DNA from: Dolomedes plantarius
Taxonomy: Eukaryota > Arthropoda > Arachnida > Araneae > Dolomedidae
Reading direction: 5' to 3'
NCBI GenBank assembly: GCA_907164885.2
Contig: OU015500.1
Span: 47,773,146-47,837,145 of the forward strand
Length of the DNA stretch: 64,000 nucleotides
Below are positions 14,101 through 29,100 of this stretch, in pieces (within the stretch, counting starts at the first letter, position 1; each line of letters starts with the position of its first letter). Position numbers and translations under genes: made by a program. The notes beneath the pieces were generated by a model, which saw nothing but the letters and a program-made list of their open reading frames with translations, did no database searches and was not told the origin of the DNA.

Positions 14101-17100
14101 ACACTTCGCAAAGTGTAGAACACAAAATGATATTTGTTGTGCAGTCACCATCTTTACAAACACTGAAGTGGCGGGTGAAGGAAGAGTGTTAGTGCTACTT
14201 GTCAGCAACTGCGTGAAACTCGAGATTTCCCTCTTTCTGCCTATATATTATTCAATCAAAATGGATTAAAAGATGAATAGTTATGATTTTTTAAAAATCA
14301 GATGATTCTTTTTGAAACACCCTGTATTTTGGTGTGTTATGCAATGCAAAATTGAATGGTCAAATTTTAGTCTTTCCAGTGTGTGTTTTAAAGAGGAAAA
14401 TCTGTATTTGTTTAAAAGGAGTATTTATCATCTGTAAATTGCTAACAAAGTGTAATGCTAGATATTCTGAAGAATATTTAAAATTGTCTCTTTGATTCTA
14501 TAATCTTTGTATTTTTCTAACAATTTTATATTTTCATTAAATTCTCTTTATAACTAATAACTCTGATGCTTACAGTATCATTTATTTATGTGTAAATGTA
14601 ACATATTGTGTTTACTTTGAAGTTAATTGTATAATGTATGAATTTGCATGATAATTTCCTGCATTATGATCTTAATTAAACATATCCCCTCCCCCCTCTT
14701 CTCCCATTCTAGTAACATATTAAAAAGTGAACTTTTTTTATCTGAAATTGCTAGAATTACCATACAGTATTTTAAAATAACTTATTCTCTTGTAGGAAAT
14801 GTGTAGGTATCTACGAGGTGATCTTAAAGCTGAAGGAGAAGTCCAAGCTATTCAGTCTATTGTTGGTTATGGTATTGATCGAGAAGAGCTCAGAGATGAA
14901 ATATTAGTCCAACTAGTGCGACAGTCTACAAATAATCCTTGTAGGGAATCTACCCTGAGAGCATGGTTACTCATGTGCTTATGTGTTGTTGCATTTTATC
15001 CTAGTAAAACCTTTAATAAGGTAACTATATTTTATTAATTTTCACAAACACTTTTTAAAATTCTATTACTATTTAGCTAGAAATCTTTTTAATTTATTGT
15101 GTGTATCTCACATCTTTTAATTTTTATCATCTAGTATTTCAATAGCTTTTTGCGCAAAAACCTGCGAGAGGATACAACTATTGCAAGGTATGCTCAGTGG
15201 TGTCTTGACCACATTCACAGTACTAAAGTAACCCCTAGAAAAATGCCACCTTCATCTTTGGAAATTAGTGTAAGTGAATTGTATTGATTATTTTTTTAAT
15301 ATTATATATTTGCTTTCAAATGCTGATATAAACTATTAATATCTCCTTTCTGAATACTGTTGTTTTGCACAGTTAAACAAGTTAAGTAATAATTATCAAG
15401 ACTAGAATTTTAATATGTGAAGTATTTTATTAAGAAATTTATAAATTTATCATTGAGAAATATATTATTTTTGTACTTAGTTACTTTCTTCTCACATTTT
15501 TAGAGTACATTTCTTAAATATTTTACCCAAATCACAAATTTTTTTCTCATCATTTGAGTTAATTTCAATTACTCATCAGCTTCTTGAAATCAGATTTCTA
15601 TTAATTAAGTAAATGTTTTCTCTGCCCCATGCATAAACATTCTTTTAAAAATATTTTAATATTTAAAAAGTAGATATTTTTCTATTGAAATTTGAATAGT
15701 GTTTAAAATTAGCATTCTGCTTTTATTAAAAGTTAGTTGCTGCCATAAAATACTGTAAAAAATACATTTCAAGATTGCAAAATATTTGACTGTGTTTATT
15801 TCAATATGCATTTGAAAAGATTTTAAAATGAGGTTTTTGAAGTGCTATTTTTTTCATATTACTTTCTTTATGTTTTAACACCCCAGATCTTCAGTCTAAT
15901 TTGAATATCGTACTAATTGAAATCTTTAATGCTGTCAGCAGCAGATGCTTACTAGACTTAATGCTTAGTTTATCTTAACATATGTTAATTTTCATAACCT
16001 GAATTTTTTCCCTTTCTTGGAAGTGTAACTTAATTTATGTTTTTAAGTTAAACATATTCAATTATACAGTGGAATCTGTTAATTGGACCGCCGGTTAATC
16101 GGACCAGCTGCTTAATCGGACCGAATCCTAAAGAACTGAAGCAAATCCTATTGCATAAGCCTAATAGGGCATGTTCGTGTAATCAGACCAGCCAGTTATT
16201 AGGGCCAAATGATCGTGTCCCAATGTGGTCCGATTAACCGGAATCGACTATATTTGTAAGGTTCTGTTAAGTTTTTTTTAAATTGATGGCATTTTAATTT
16301 AACTGTCTTTATTGAAAAAGCTTATGAATACAATATCACAATATGAATATGATGTAACTGAAGTAGTTACAAGAGTTCTTTATGAAATAACCCAGATGGA
16401 TACAGATCACAAAAGTACTTTATTGAAAACCTATCTACTTGCTAGCTACATTGCAACTGCGAGAACACCACCAATCAGTGAACATGATGCCCTCTATCAT
16501 ATATTCGAAAATGCACTTGCTGTGCTGCCAACAATTATACAAAATTATACATCAGAATATAATTGTTTCATTTGTTTAAAACATATCCATAGACTTTTCT
16601 GTCTATTTATTTCTTTGTGTTTAATTTTTTTTTTTTTTTTTTTTTAAGCATAGACAGGTTAGGCAAGGAATATATGGATTTCCAGAATATACATGATTTT
16701 GCTAATGTATAAAGTTTCATCCCTCCCATGAAATCTAATTTGTTAATATCTTTTTGCTCTAGCTATAAGAAAGGAAGAGTTTGCTTTTACATAATTATTA
16801 AAAAGTCTTTTACTTACACACACACACACACACATATATATATATTCTGAATAAATATTTAATATACTGTAGAAATAAGTTATACAAAATTTTATAGACT
16901 AGCTTGATTTTTAATATTAAGTATTTAAATAAAATGTTTATAAGTAATTTATTAAAAGGTTTATGTTTTCACAGGCTGTTCGAAATCTTGGCAATTTAGT
17001 TTGTCGATTTTATTTCATGGATGGTCGAACTAAAGCTATTGATGTTCAACCTTCTGACACTGCTATGGATGCAATGCAACAACTGGCTATAAAAACAGGA

Positions 17101-20100
17101 TTGAGAAATTTGGATGGCTGGGCTCTCTATGAGGTACTGTTGAATTTCCACAGCAGTAATTCCAAATGAATAGATATATCTTTCTCTGTGAATTGATCTA
17201 GAATATTGATGGTTAAAAATTAGTGTTTTTCTCCTAATTTGTGGCTTTATATTATCTACACCACCCTATAACATGCTATCAACTGGTTATATTTCCACTA
17301 TCTCTCTGATAAAAACACATTTTTTTTATACCAGAAAACTTTTTAACTTATAAATTAGTGTTTATTTTTCTATTCAATTAATTCATGATACTGAATACAA
17401 TCATGTCGACTGTCATTTTTGACAGATGTATCAACAGTATTGGTTTTACAATTAACATTAATACACCAAAGTTTCATCTTTAAAACATAGCATGTGATAT
17501 GCCACAGAATATATACTGTATTTGTAATATGATTTAATAAGTCAAGAGGATTTTTTATGTGTAACATTATCATTATTGTTGGAAAATTATATATCTTAAC
17601 AAACTAATTATTTTCTAATTGTTATTTACTAGATAAAAAATAATCTTTTGTATAATTTCAGAGTACTCCTGAATATGAACATGTTATTAAAGGTTATGAA
17701 TATCTAGCCGATATAATAACAAACTGGGAATTGTAAGTAGGATAATCTGCTTAATAGTATTCTTCTTTTGCCTTTCTCATAGCAATTTTCGATATATTTT
17801 CAATTATTATTTTATGCATTGCAGTATATGTATATTAATTTCCATTTATGTTTTAAAAATGTTACTTAAGGTGAATTTTATAGTAATATTAGTCTCATTA
17901 ATCTGAACATGTTTGGTTTATAGCTGTAGAAGAAGCTCGGCAACATTTAGCAAGTACAATACATTGTCTAGAAGGGGCCCAACACTAGCCTTAGGGGGAG
18001 GAGAGTGTCGCTTCCTATTTAGAAAGAGACTTTTCAGAAACCCTCGAGAAATACCTCAGGACCCTGTTGAAGTAAACCTGCTCTTTGCTCAAGCTGTGCA
18101 TGGTGTTGTGAAGGTATTAGCTGTTTTAAATATATTTGCATTGTTAGGCATGCATTCTTAAATTCTAATTTCAGAATTTCCATCTATCTTTTGAGGAGTT
18201 TACTTCCATTAAAATGTTATCCTGTATAGTGTCTAATGTTGTATATAGTTTTTTATTAATAAGCTTTATTTTTATGAATACGATTTTCGCTTTTCCTGTT
18301 TGTGGTTTCTTTTTATCTTCCTGTGAAAATGAGTTTCAACTTCTTTTTATGAATTTGCTGATATACCTTTTGCTATGAAAGCATTTATGAAACTGACATT
18401 GTAAAGAGGACAAAATTATTACTGTAAACCAACAGTTTGTTTGACATTTATGTGGATAAAGTATTTACCATTATCGATTGTTATATATCGTAACCTATAA
18501 CAAAAATGTCAGTACTGTTTGTCATTGTGTCATACTGTCAATGAAACATGAAATCAAGAAGAATAATATGCATTAATTCTTTGTAATTTTGTATTAATTT
18601 TTGTTAAAATATGATTAATATTATTTATAATTTTTATTATTAGCAAAACAGTGTTTTTTTTACTAAGAAAGTATTAATTAATGGTTGCTCTTTTTAGTCT
18701 ATTTATCATTTGTTTATTTAGCCATTTTAAATTACTGACAATTTCCTGCATTTATGTTTGAATGTTCGCTTACTTTTAGCCAGCTCTATTTTGCATTCTT
18801 TATGTAAAATGTACTTTCAGTAAATGTCACTTAGTGTTAGCCTCATCCATTGAATCATTCTTTTCTAAAACATTTTAAAATAAACATGTAATTATTCAGG
18901 ATTCTTTTCACATTTTAATAAAATAATCCTAAAATTCCCAACTACATAAGTGGGACTTTAGCATTGTGGGTGTGTTGTATTTTTGGTATTTTTTAAAGTC
19001 AGAAAGAATAATTTTGCTCTTATAATTGAATTATTTTTAACTGAAGTTACGTACTAAAAATAATAGTATGCAAAATTATTGTTTTGTAAACATTGGTTTT
19101 CCATGTCTTTATTTTGTATCTAGAGTGATATGCTATTTATATTAAATTCAATAACTTTTTTTAATTATAGTCTTCATTTAATTTTCATGAATGAATATTT
19201 TCTTTGCCACTATTTACTCCCAGAAATTTGTTTGGAAATTTCAAAGTTTTAACTTAACAAAATCATTTTTCAGTCTGATGAGTATCCAATCAATGAACGT
19301 GTTGGTCTTCAGCTAGCAGGCCTACAAGCCCAAGTTTTACTAGGGGAGCCACAAGAAGCCAAAGTAGAACGGTAAAGCAAATTTCTGTTACAATTTTTTC
19401 CCTCTAAGCTGTCCCTTAATGCTATGAATCTGATGGATTTACCTTGTTTAATTCTTTATTGTTTGATACAGATTGTTTCTTGATTTTAAAGTCAGTTATC
19501 CTTAATTTTACCCTTGTACCTCACATGTGTTTTTGGATATTTTATAAACAGTATTTGAAAACTCAAGATGCAATGTATTCAGTGCTGCAAATAATTAATA
19601 AATCATAGTATACTGTGTTGCAGGAGAAATAATTGTTTCCTATGACTCTCATTTTAAGAAAACGTTTTTAAATAAATGAATAAAAATAAGTCCTTACTCC
19701 TGCATATTTTTTGGTCAAAACACCAAAGTTTACATTTTTTTGTACTTCATTGTGAAGATATATCAGATATATTTATTCAAAGTTGATACTGTATAGTATG
19801 CACATGTTTTTGGATGAAAATATATAAAATTATTTTTACAAACTTTGAAAAACTAAGTTTGAAGATTTGATAGATATGTCATGTACAGTTTGAGTAGCCA
19901 TGTTCCAAATTTGATTGTAACTTATGGAGATTTAATGAAATAAGATAAACAAATGTTCAAAAACCCCATTAAAAGATAATTCAAGGACCCCTGGAAAGGA
20001 TTTTTTTTTTTTTAAAGCTTTAAGTATTAGTAGAAACCTCCCTTCTCTTTTCTAGTTACTCTCTGTGTGAAACATGAATATTATGTAAATAATAGAATTT

Positions 20101-23100
20101 TTAAAAAAACCTTTGTTTTGCTCAAATTGTGTAATCAATTTTTTTTAAACTTAAATTTAGTTCTGCTTATATTTAGTACTTATTGTATTCTTAGTAATAT
20201 AGCATATAGATCCCAAAGATAATATAAATTTAAAGTAGTCAGAAAAGAATTAATTAATTTATTATTGATCTGAATTGAAGCTATAAATATTATTGAAATA
20301 TAAGAGTTTTTAGGGATTTTTTTTTGTTTGTTTGTTGAGTAGTCATCAATATATTTTGATTTTAAATTTCCTTGATATTATTGCTTTGTGTACGTATGAT
20401 ACACAGATATTAAACTTTGCTTGAAAGGATAAATATTTTGTAATTTAATATTATAAAATTCTGGATAAAATACACATTGTATTTTTTTGTAGTAAATATA
20501 CAGCTTCTTAAATTGACTAGAATTTATAAAAAAAATTAGTTATCTGTGTATACAACATATAGTACATATTTTTACACATGTACATTACATGTACAACATT
20601 TATACACATGTAATAACATTTTAATGTTTATTATTATAAAATATAAATAATATACATTAAAATGTTATTAAAATTACCGTCATTGATAATATAATCCATT
20701 TGCATTACATTTCACAGACAGTTTATCTATAGACAATTATCTTAAACTATAGACAATTTTTTGTTTATCTGTCATTTGTTTTTTGCAAATATTAATCATG
20801 TTAAAAAGTTTGTTCCTTAATCATATTTGAACCGTTCTTGATAATTGATATTCAAAATATTTTGTAGGTATGCTGAAGTAAGCAACTTCCTCTGTAATAG
20901 AATAAGGAAGACTAGAAGAGATATTGACTGGATACCTGATCTTTCTGAAGCACATAAGGTAAGGTTTCAAGAATTTTCACTAGGTATTTCTGTTAATTGT
21001 CCCACATCATAACTGATGACTAAAGAAATATATATATATATTAAGGACAAATTTATTTTGTTATGGTGTGTGTATGTAATTTTTGCTACTTTTAAACTTA
21101 AAATATTAATTTTTTTTTTACTTCAATAATTTTATACTAATGCTCCTCTTTTAATTTTCTCATAATTGGTATTGCAATTAATTTAATTTGTCTTGATATA
21201 TGTCAACAGCGGGCAAATGTGGCTCTTCGTTGAGTCGAGTGTGGCTCCCATTAAAATTTTAGTTTTAGTTTTTTTGATTTTTGGTACAACATATTGCTGT
21301 GAATCTTTGTACTCCACTATGAAGTTTGTGAAGTCTAAACATCATTCACAGTTGACTGATCAACATCTCTCAGATTTTCTGCACAAAGCTTTAACTAATT
21401 TTATTCCAAATTTTAAAAATTTGACCAAAGATTGTCATTTGATGTAATTATACTTTTTAGTAATAAATATATTATATTTCATTTTTTTTTTTATATTTGA
21501 TTTTTATTGTATTTGATTTTTATTATATTTGAATTTTATTACTAAAATTTTGAAAAAATTTGCTTTTTCATAATTATATTTTTTCTATGTGTTCTTATAT
21601 GTGATGTGAAAATATGCAATTACATAAAATAAAAAAATTTGAATTTGTGAATCTACATGTGGCTCTTTATTATCCTGCTTTATATATAGGTAGATGTAAA
21701 TAAAACAGGATTGTGGCTCTCCTTGGCCTCATGTGCCCACTGCAGATATATGTAAAAACAAAGATATTTAGATGATATGACTACTGTAAATCTGTTTGCC
21801 AGCAGACTTCTTTTAATTCCTAGTATATTTATTTTTATTTATACAGCTTATATTGATGGAATATTTCAAAATTTCATATTATTTTTTATTTAAAATATCA
21901 ATATTATGTGAAAATTTTGTAATGCAGTTCTTAATGTGAAGTACATATTTCTTTTGCGTCTTTTCAGATATATGGAAGTGGTAAATCTGAACTGGTTGCT
22001 AAAGTTTGGTATTTATCAGTTGTAATGCAATATCCATTATATGGAACAACTCTCTTCCCTGTAACATATAAAGGTTACCTATCTTATGGTAAGTATGAAA
22101 TGATTTAAATATATATACACTGAGTAAGTCAAAAATCAGGAGACCGAATAGTTTTTTAAAGAGAAAAACAGCATACTGGAATATTTATTTCTAATATATA
22201 AATCATTTAGTAATGCCAACTCTTAACTAACATTTTTAGCTGTATTTAAATAGTTAATTTGCTTGAAGAAATTGAGAATTTTGAACCTCAAGAAAGATGC
22301 ATATGCTGATGTTCAGAAATATATTTTCATAACTTTAATTACATATTTCTTCATACAGAAACACGACTTTAAAAAAATATATTGTTATCCAACATAGAAA
22401 AATATTAAAATCAATATAAAAGAATTGAGATCCCGTATAAAATTTCTCTGAGTTCATGTTGGTATGTAATATAATACATTATTTATATATATATGTGTGC
22501 GTGCGTGCATGAGATATATATATAAGTATCAGTTAAGAATTAGTGGATATTACTGTTGCCTATAATTTAGCTTGTATTTCTGAACTGATAAATAAACAAG
22601 TTTCCGGTGTTTTGAGTTTCTGAATTTTATATTTATTTTTAAAACAGTTTTTAGATGTAAAATTAATGCTTCCTAATTCTCATTTTATTGATTGCCTGCA
22701 AAAGTAACTTTAGTAAGGGTATTTTTACCATTATTTATTTATAAAGATAATTTAAATTTTTCAATTAAATAACTATATCTCTGATTGTTACAGATAGCAA
22801 TTTAAGTAAGATTTTTTAAAATAATGGATAAATGTAAATAATTTTCATTAACTGTGTTTTATTATATTCTTTATTTTTCTTTTATAGGTCATAAGCTTTA
22901 TCTAGGTGTAAGTGCTGAAGGAATTCTAATGGTTAACTTGTTAGACAAAGGCATTTTAAATGCTTATCGTTATTGTGATGTTGAATCTGTGATGGTCGAC
23001 CCAAGCGATGATCTAGTGACTATAAACTTGTTAAAGACACTTCCTGATACTCATAAATGCTTTATATTTGAAACTAGTCAAAAGAATGAAGTGGCTAATT

Positions 23101-26100
23101 TAATAGCAAGTTATTCTCCAGCTCATGCTAATTGGTTACGACCAACATATGAATTAGGATGGAGGGTGAGTTGCTGAGATTTTAAACAGTTTTGAATATA
23201 TAAATTATTTCAATTTCTCTGTTGTTCAAAATTTTCTTCAAGCATGTTTTAGGACAAATATGTGCTCAGATGGTAAAATGTTATAAGAAATTTATGTGAC
23301 AGAAATTATAAGATTCAAGATGTCATGAAAAATCAATGTCTTGCATGAGCAAATGTGGTACCAATGTTTCAGAAAAATAGTTGGCTATTACTTACAGTAG
23401 TTACAGTAAATAGAAAATATCGAACAAGGTTCCAGAATGTGAAAACACAGTTTTTTAAAGAAAAATTTCTTATAACATTTTGCCATTTGAGCACAGAAAT
23501 AATGTAATGCTTTTTATTATTTATTTAATATGGTATAATTTATGTTTATATTTCTTATAAATCTGTTATTGCATATTTTAAGGGGACACATTGACAGTTT
23601 TTATCATTAAATTACTTGTTTTTAGCCTTCTGAACTGAGGTGAAATTAATATTTGAAGATGGACAAAGGCTCCACTGATATTCTTGAACATAGGCCCAGT
23701 ATTTAAATTTATGCATGAAATATGTTTATTAACAGTCACTACGTATAGTATTTTAAATTGTTCCTCTTCCCTTATTGTAATAAACAATAGCTCATAGTTT
23801 TGTAGTCCAATTAGTAATGTCTCTTTTCTCCATTACTGTAATGTATACCATATAATTTTATATTTGTCTTACATATTTATGTAAAATTGTATAGTTTTGT
23901 TAGATATTGCAAATATTTAAATTGTGGGACAAGTATTTAATAGAATAACTGTAGGTTTTTCAGTATCATTTACATTTCATTTTAATATATTTTTGAAAAT
24001 AATGAGGATTACCGTAAAATCTTGACTATACGCACCCAAGTATAATACGTAAGCTTGATTTTGTGCGAAATTTTTGGAAAAAATTAGAATTTGACTATAG
24101 TACACACCCATAACTTTTCAATATTTTATTTAAAAATTGCACAAATATTTATTAACAAAAATATATTTTGTAATAAAAAGATACGAAAATGTCAAATTCG
24201 GTAGAAAAAAAAACTTAAATTGTTAATTCAAAACATCAGTCTTAATCACTTTCACTAGAATATAGCTCATGTATTATTGTTATGTCCATGTCATAATTAT
24301 TGTTGTCGTCGTAATATATATCACCATCATCATCTTACCTGATGATACGAACTGTGAGTTCTGTTTCTGTAAAAGGAATACCTGCTTAGTAAATGGGTGG
24401 ATGAATCACAGAGTGCAGATGCACATGCACCCGTGTTGTGACAATGTGTTACAGCTGCTGTACGTTCGTTTATCCAATGTTCAAAACTACAATTTTTTAT
24501 TTATTTTAGTTTCTTTGTTTGTTTTTTTACTACATTATTTTTTTATTACGCAACTATAATATGCACCCTCATTTTTACAGACTAAAATGTAAAAAAAAAG
24601 TGTGTATTATACTTGAGATTTTATGGTAACAATATGTAAATATGCCATTTTTTATTGTTTAAACATCACATGTATATTTTTCTTGTCTTCAGGTAAAGTT
24701 AACATTTGAAGACAGGCAAAAGTTGTACCATGATGTAGTCAATTGTAGAAGAGCACTTGTTGATGTTGGTCTAGTTCGTAAACCTCAAGAAGAAAACATT
24801 GGTTTATTCCGAAGTACTCTAAGAAGGTATTTTAATGTTTCATAACTATTTTGAGCCTTTAAAAGTATTATGTCCTCTTTTGTTGTATATAAGAAATTTC
24901 AAATAATTCTCTTTTTTATTGGAAATGATTTTCAGATTTATTTTTTCAGTTGAAATAAAATTATAATTTTTAAGGAAATTTATAAAAGTATAAATCAACA
25001 GTTTTTTATTATTTCTTGAACCAAACATATTATGTATTAATGGAGAATACCACAGTTTTCTGTTGTAACACTCATCACATATTTTAATTCATGAATGTTG
25101 AATATTTAAATTAATTTTTTCAGTGTGTAGAAATATCTTACTCTGTATTAATCTGAAATAATGTTCAATTTCAGATTTAATCGAAACAAAATGGAAAAAT
25201 TACGACAAGATTTTGGTGATATGGATGAAAGTTATAAATCCTTCAGACACAGTCACTGGGCTTTCTGTAAAGTGGCTCTAACGCACAGTCTTAGTATTAT
25301 CAATGATGCTGAGAGTGAAGATACAGCTTTACATGTATTTCAGTCTATTCTAGCTTACTCTGGTTTGTTAGAACAAGGTAAGGACATTAAATACATAATT
25401 TACAACACAGCTTCATGATCTTAAAGATAAACTAAGCATATGTGTTTCTTGAAATTATCTAAGTTATTTTAATTTTAGCCAGTTATTCACTAATGGTGAT
25501 CTATAATCCTTTCTGCATAAGTGAAAGTGTTAAATAAAAATAGTGCTGAAATTTAATTTTTGTTCAGAATCTGTTGCATTTTAATACAAGAGAAGTTAGT
25601 CTTTGACTCTAAATTTAAAAAATAAAATAAAAATTGCATAGTAAATTCAAAATTGTATTAATTTTACTATCAATTAACTGTAATTTAAAATTTTAAATAT
25701 TGTTTCAGCTTTATATAAAATTACTTTTTAGGATATATTTAGTTTATATTCTTTTACTAATTTATTTAACATGTGTTTGTCTGCATTAAAAGAATATTTT
25801 TTCCTTTTTTCTTGCATTCATCTTGTTTAAGTTAGTTTAGTAGACGAGTTTATTTTGATAACCATATGCATGTGTATTGTTTATTGTATATTCACAACAA
25901 TATCATCTCTTGCCAAATAAGCACTTGTCTGAAATGATTTCTTTAATAGTGAATTTTTCCTTATATTAGATACTTATTTATCTTTATCAATTCATACAAG
26001 CAAGTCTCTGATGAAATGAAAGATATAGCTTATAAAATTGTTTATGTATAATAATAGATTTAGGAGTTAAATTAATTTTTTATGCAAGAAGATTACAAAA

Positions 26101-29100
26101 CATTTTGATTACTGTGACTATGACTTTGTTATTCAGTTTTTAGGGCCAATGTAATATTTATGAGAAATTAATCAAATATTTCAACCAAATTATGGGCTTT
26201 AATATGCTTTATGAACTTGATTTTCTGATCTTTCAGAGGATGCTGAATGGCTAGGAGAAAGGGACCACCTTCAGCTTGCTCAGTCCATTTTAGACAGGTG
26301 TATGAAAAAAGAAGTCTTAATGAATGAATTATTCTTACAACTCATCAAACAAACTACAGACCATCCTGGTAATTGAATTCTGTGGCTTAGTTCATATTTT
26401 AACTTTTTATTATGTGTATTTTAGGGCACAAAATGCATGGTTTATATTCTGTGATTTCCTGTAATTAATTAATGGATTATTCATATAATCTTTTAAATTT
26501 ATTAATGTCTGTTCTACACTTTTACACATATCTGTCTCTCTTTTCCTCAATCAGTAAATGATAACACTTTTGTAATAGAGCAAACTAAAATTATTTTTCT
26601 CGGGGGATTATAGATGGCTATATCAGTATGAAATTTTTTTTTTATCTTATCACTTTTGGTGAGGTTGGTTTGAATGTATAACACCATATAAACTCAGGCC
26701 AGTTATGGTAAATAAAGTTATGTTTCCAGTCAATTTTGCAAGCTATTTCCAAATTGAGTTACTCATGACATACCTCATTGACAAATGCCTGTACAAAGTT
26801 TTAGTAATTGATTATTTAATGCATCAAAAACTTTCTTCATGTGTTTACTAAAGATTCTATTCCTCTGCTTTTAAACTGTTGATATCAATTAATCTTTGAC
26901 ATTTATTAACCCCCTAACAGTACAGTGGTTTGAGACGAAATAGATGGTATGGTCGGGACGGATCCGACCCAGTGTCATTTTTTATGAGGTTTTTGGTAAA
27001 AATAAGTACACAATAAGCATTTTTGTTGTATATTTATTGATAATATTTTACATGAAATAAAAACCTTTTTGTAGAAAAAAAAAGAGCAACGAATTGTAAT
27101 TTTGCTAAACAAAGAAATTCTCTCTGGCATTTACATAGAATGTTGTATATATTAGGTCTAATATGTAATTTAGTCTTGTACCTAGTTTTAGAAGTTACTA
27201 AACCAAATTTCCGAGCACAAAATTGTAAATAATAATATATACTGACATTTTTGGACTTCAAAATCGAAATAAAAAATAAAAAATCTAAAAAAAATTTGAC
27301 TAATTATCATGAATAACGTTTATCAACAAAACCACTCATATTTACTGCAAATGATCCAACACCTGTTGCAAGACTGCCTGGTTAGGTTCCTTGTCAACTC
27401 AATCTCTTGAAATGAGAGGGAGAGTACGGGAGGGGGAAAACACACCCCTGGGTCATATCCGACCCCCACTGTACCATTAGAGGGTTAATAACCTTTCACC
27501 TATTTAATATTTAGTTATTAGAAAAAGTTGATACTGCTTTCAAAAATTGCAACATCGAAGTTTGGGTCTGACATCCAATTGTAAATATATATTAAATGAA
27601 GTTAAAAACTCTCTTTTTGCTGTCAAATTGTGTTTTACTTTTGTGAGATACGGTATGTTAAAAGAAAATTGAAAATTAGGAGCATAATCATCTATATGTT
27701 CATAGGGCATTATTGGAGAAATGCTCTTCTTAACTGGGAAAAATTACTGTAGTGAATCATGAAAATTACTGATTGAAAGTTACAGTTCACAAATTCATTA
27801 GAAATACTTATTCTTCAAGAAATTATTCACAGAAGTTGTTTGTAATATGATTTGATTGTCTCGCCTTTAAGAATTCCTCTCAAGAAGTTGTATCAAATTG
27901 CATTGAAAATAAAATTATGCATTTTTTTCATTTTCCTAATTTAAAATAAGGCTGAAAACAGTACTTTTAACCCTTAAGTTGGCTCATCGGTCTAGGAGAC
28001 CGCTATTGCACCTGTTCTGAAGGGTGGGGATCAGACTGTTGAGGGTTTGTGAGTTCTTCAGTCGGGTCCTGACCTTCAAGTACAACACATCGGATATTTT
28101 TGCCCGCTAGTATTTTGTCGGTAAATTTAATTTTTGAAAAACATAGTTGGTCTTTTGGACCAATGAGCTTTGAACTGATTTAAATTTTTGCCGGTCTGTA
28201 TGACCGATAAACCTTGAACCGTATTAATTATCTGTCAGTCTGCATGCATTCTATTTCTAAGTTCTTTATTTTATTGTTGTAGCTAGCATGGCTGGAAGAA
28301 TTCCCCCTGTTTCACAACGAACCAGAAATTTTGTCTCTCTCACGCTATCACAGATTGAGGAATCGGATTCTGAAATTTTTGTTGAATAATCTATTTTTTA
28401 TTTACCCTTTTCAAGAATGAGAGGTGGCAGTAGTTTTGCATTGATGACTTATAACTGCGAAAAACTTATAAAAATAGGAAAATATCCTAATTTTTTAGCA
28501 TGGCAGTCTGTGAGACTGATGAGCCAGGGAACAGTATAAAGACAGGATGAGCAAGGGTTAAATTTAAAGTATTCAAAAAAGTTTATGTATGCAAGAAAAA
28601 CACGTGAATGACAAGACTTAAAATTTTATACATTTCTCATTGTTTTTTTCCTCCATAATTGTGTACAATTTTGGGAAGAAAATCCCTAGATGATTACAAC
28701 ATTCAGAGAAAGAATCTCATAACTGACATTCATCTTGGCTCATTCAACAGAGGGCAAACCTAAAAATCCTTAAAAATTCATTATCATTGTCCTCTCATAT
28801 GCTGTAATTTTACTTCAAAAAAAGGGTTTACAAATTCAAAATTATGCTTTTTACTCCAATTAATAAACAATGGGTGTTTTGCAAAATCTTTCTAAAACAA
28901 TACAAGCAAATACTTTAAGGGAGACCAGATGGAAACATTTGTTTCACCAAATACTCATTGGCCTATCTTTGAGCCAAATAATTGTTAAAAAGCACAACAA
29001 AACACCTACCACAAAATGCTGACTCAAACAATATGCAACAACAATTTTTGTTGTGTGTTCGACTGTGAGCACTGCCCTTTGCTATGTAGATGATTTAGTA

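Noticed and set aside
24693..25174. Hidden SH3 exon between the two MyTH4-FERM units
   Set aside because: Phases of exons 20 and 21 join directly, and no ALYDY- or WxxG-type sequence was seen in the intervening introns.
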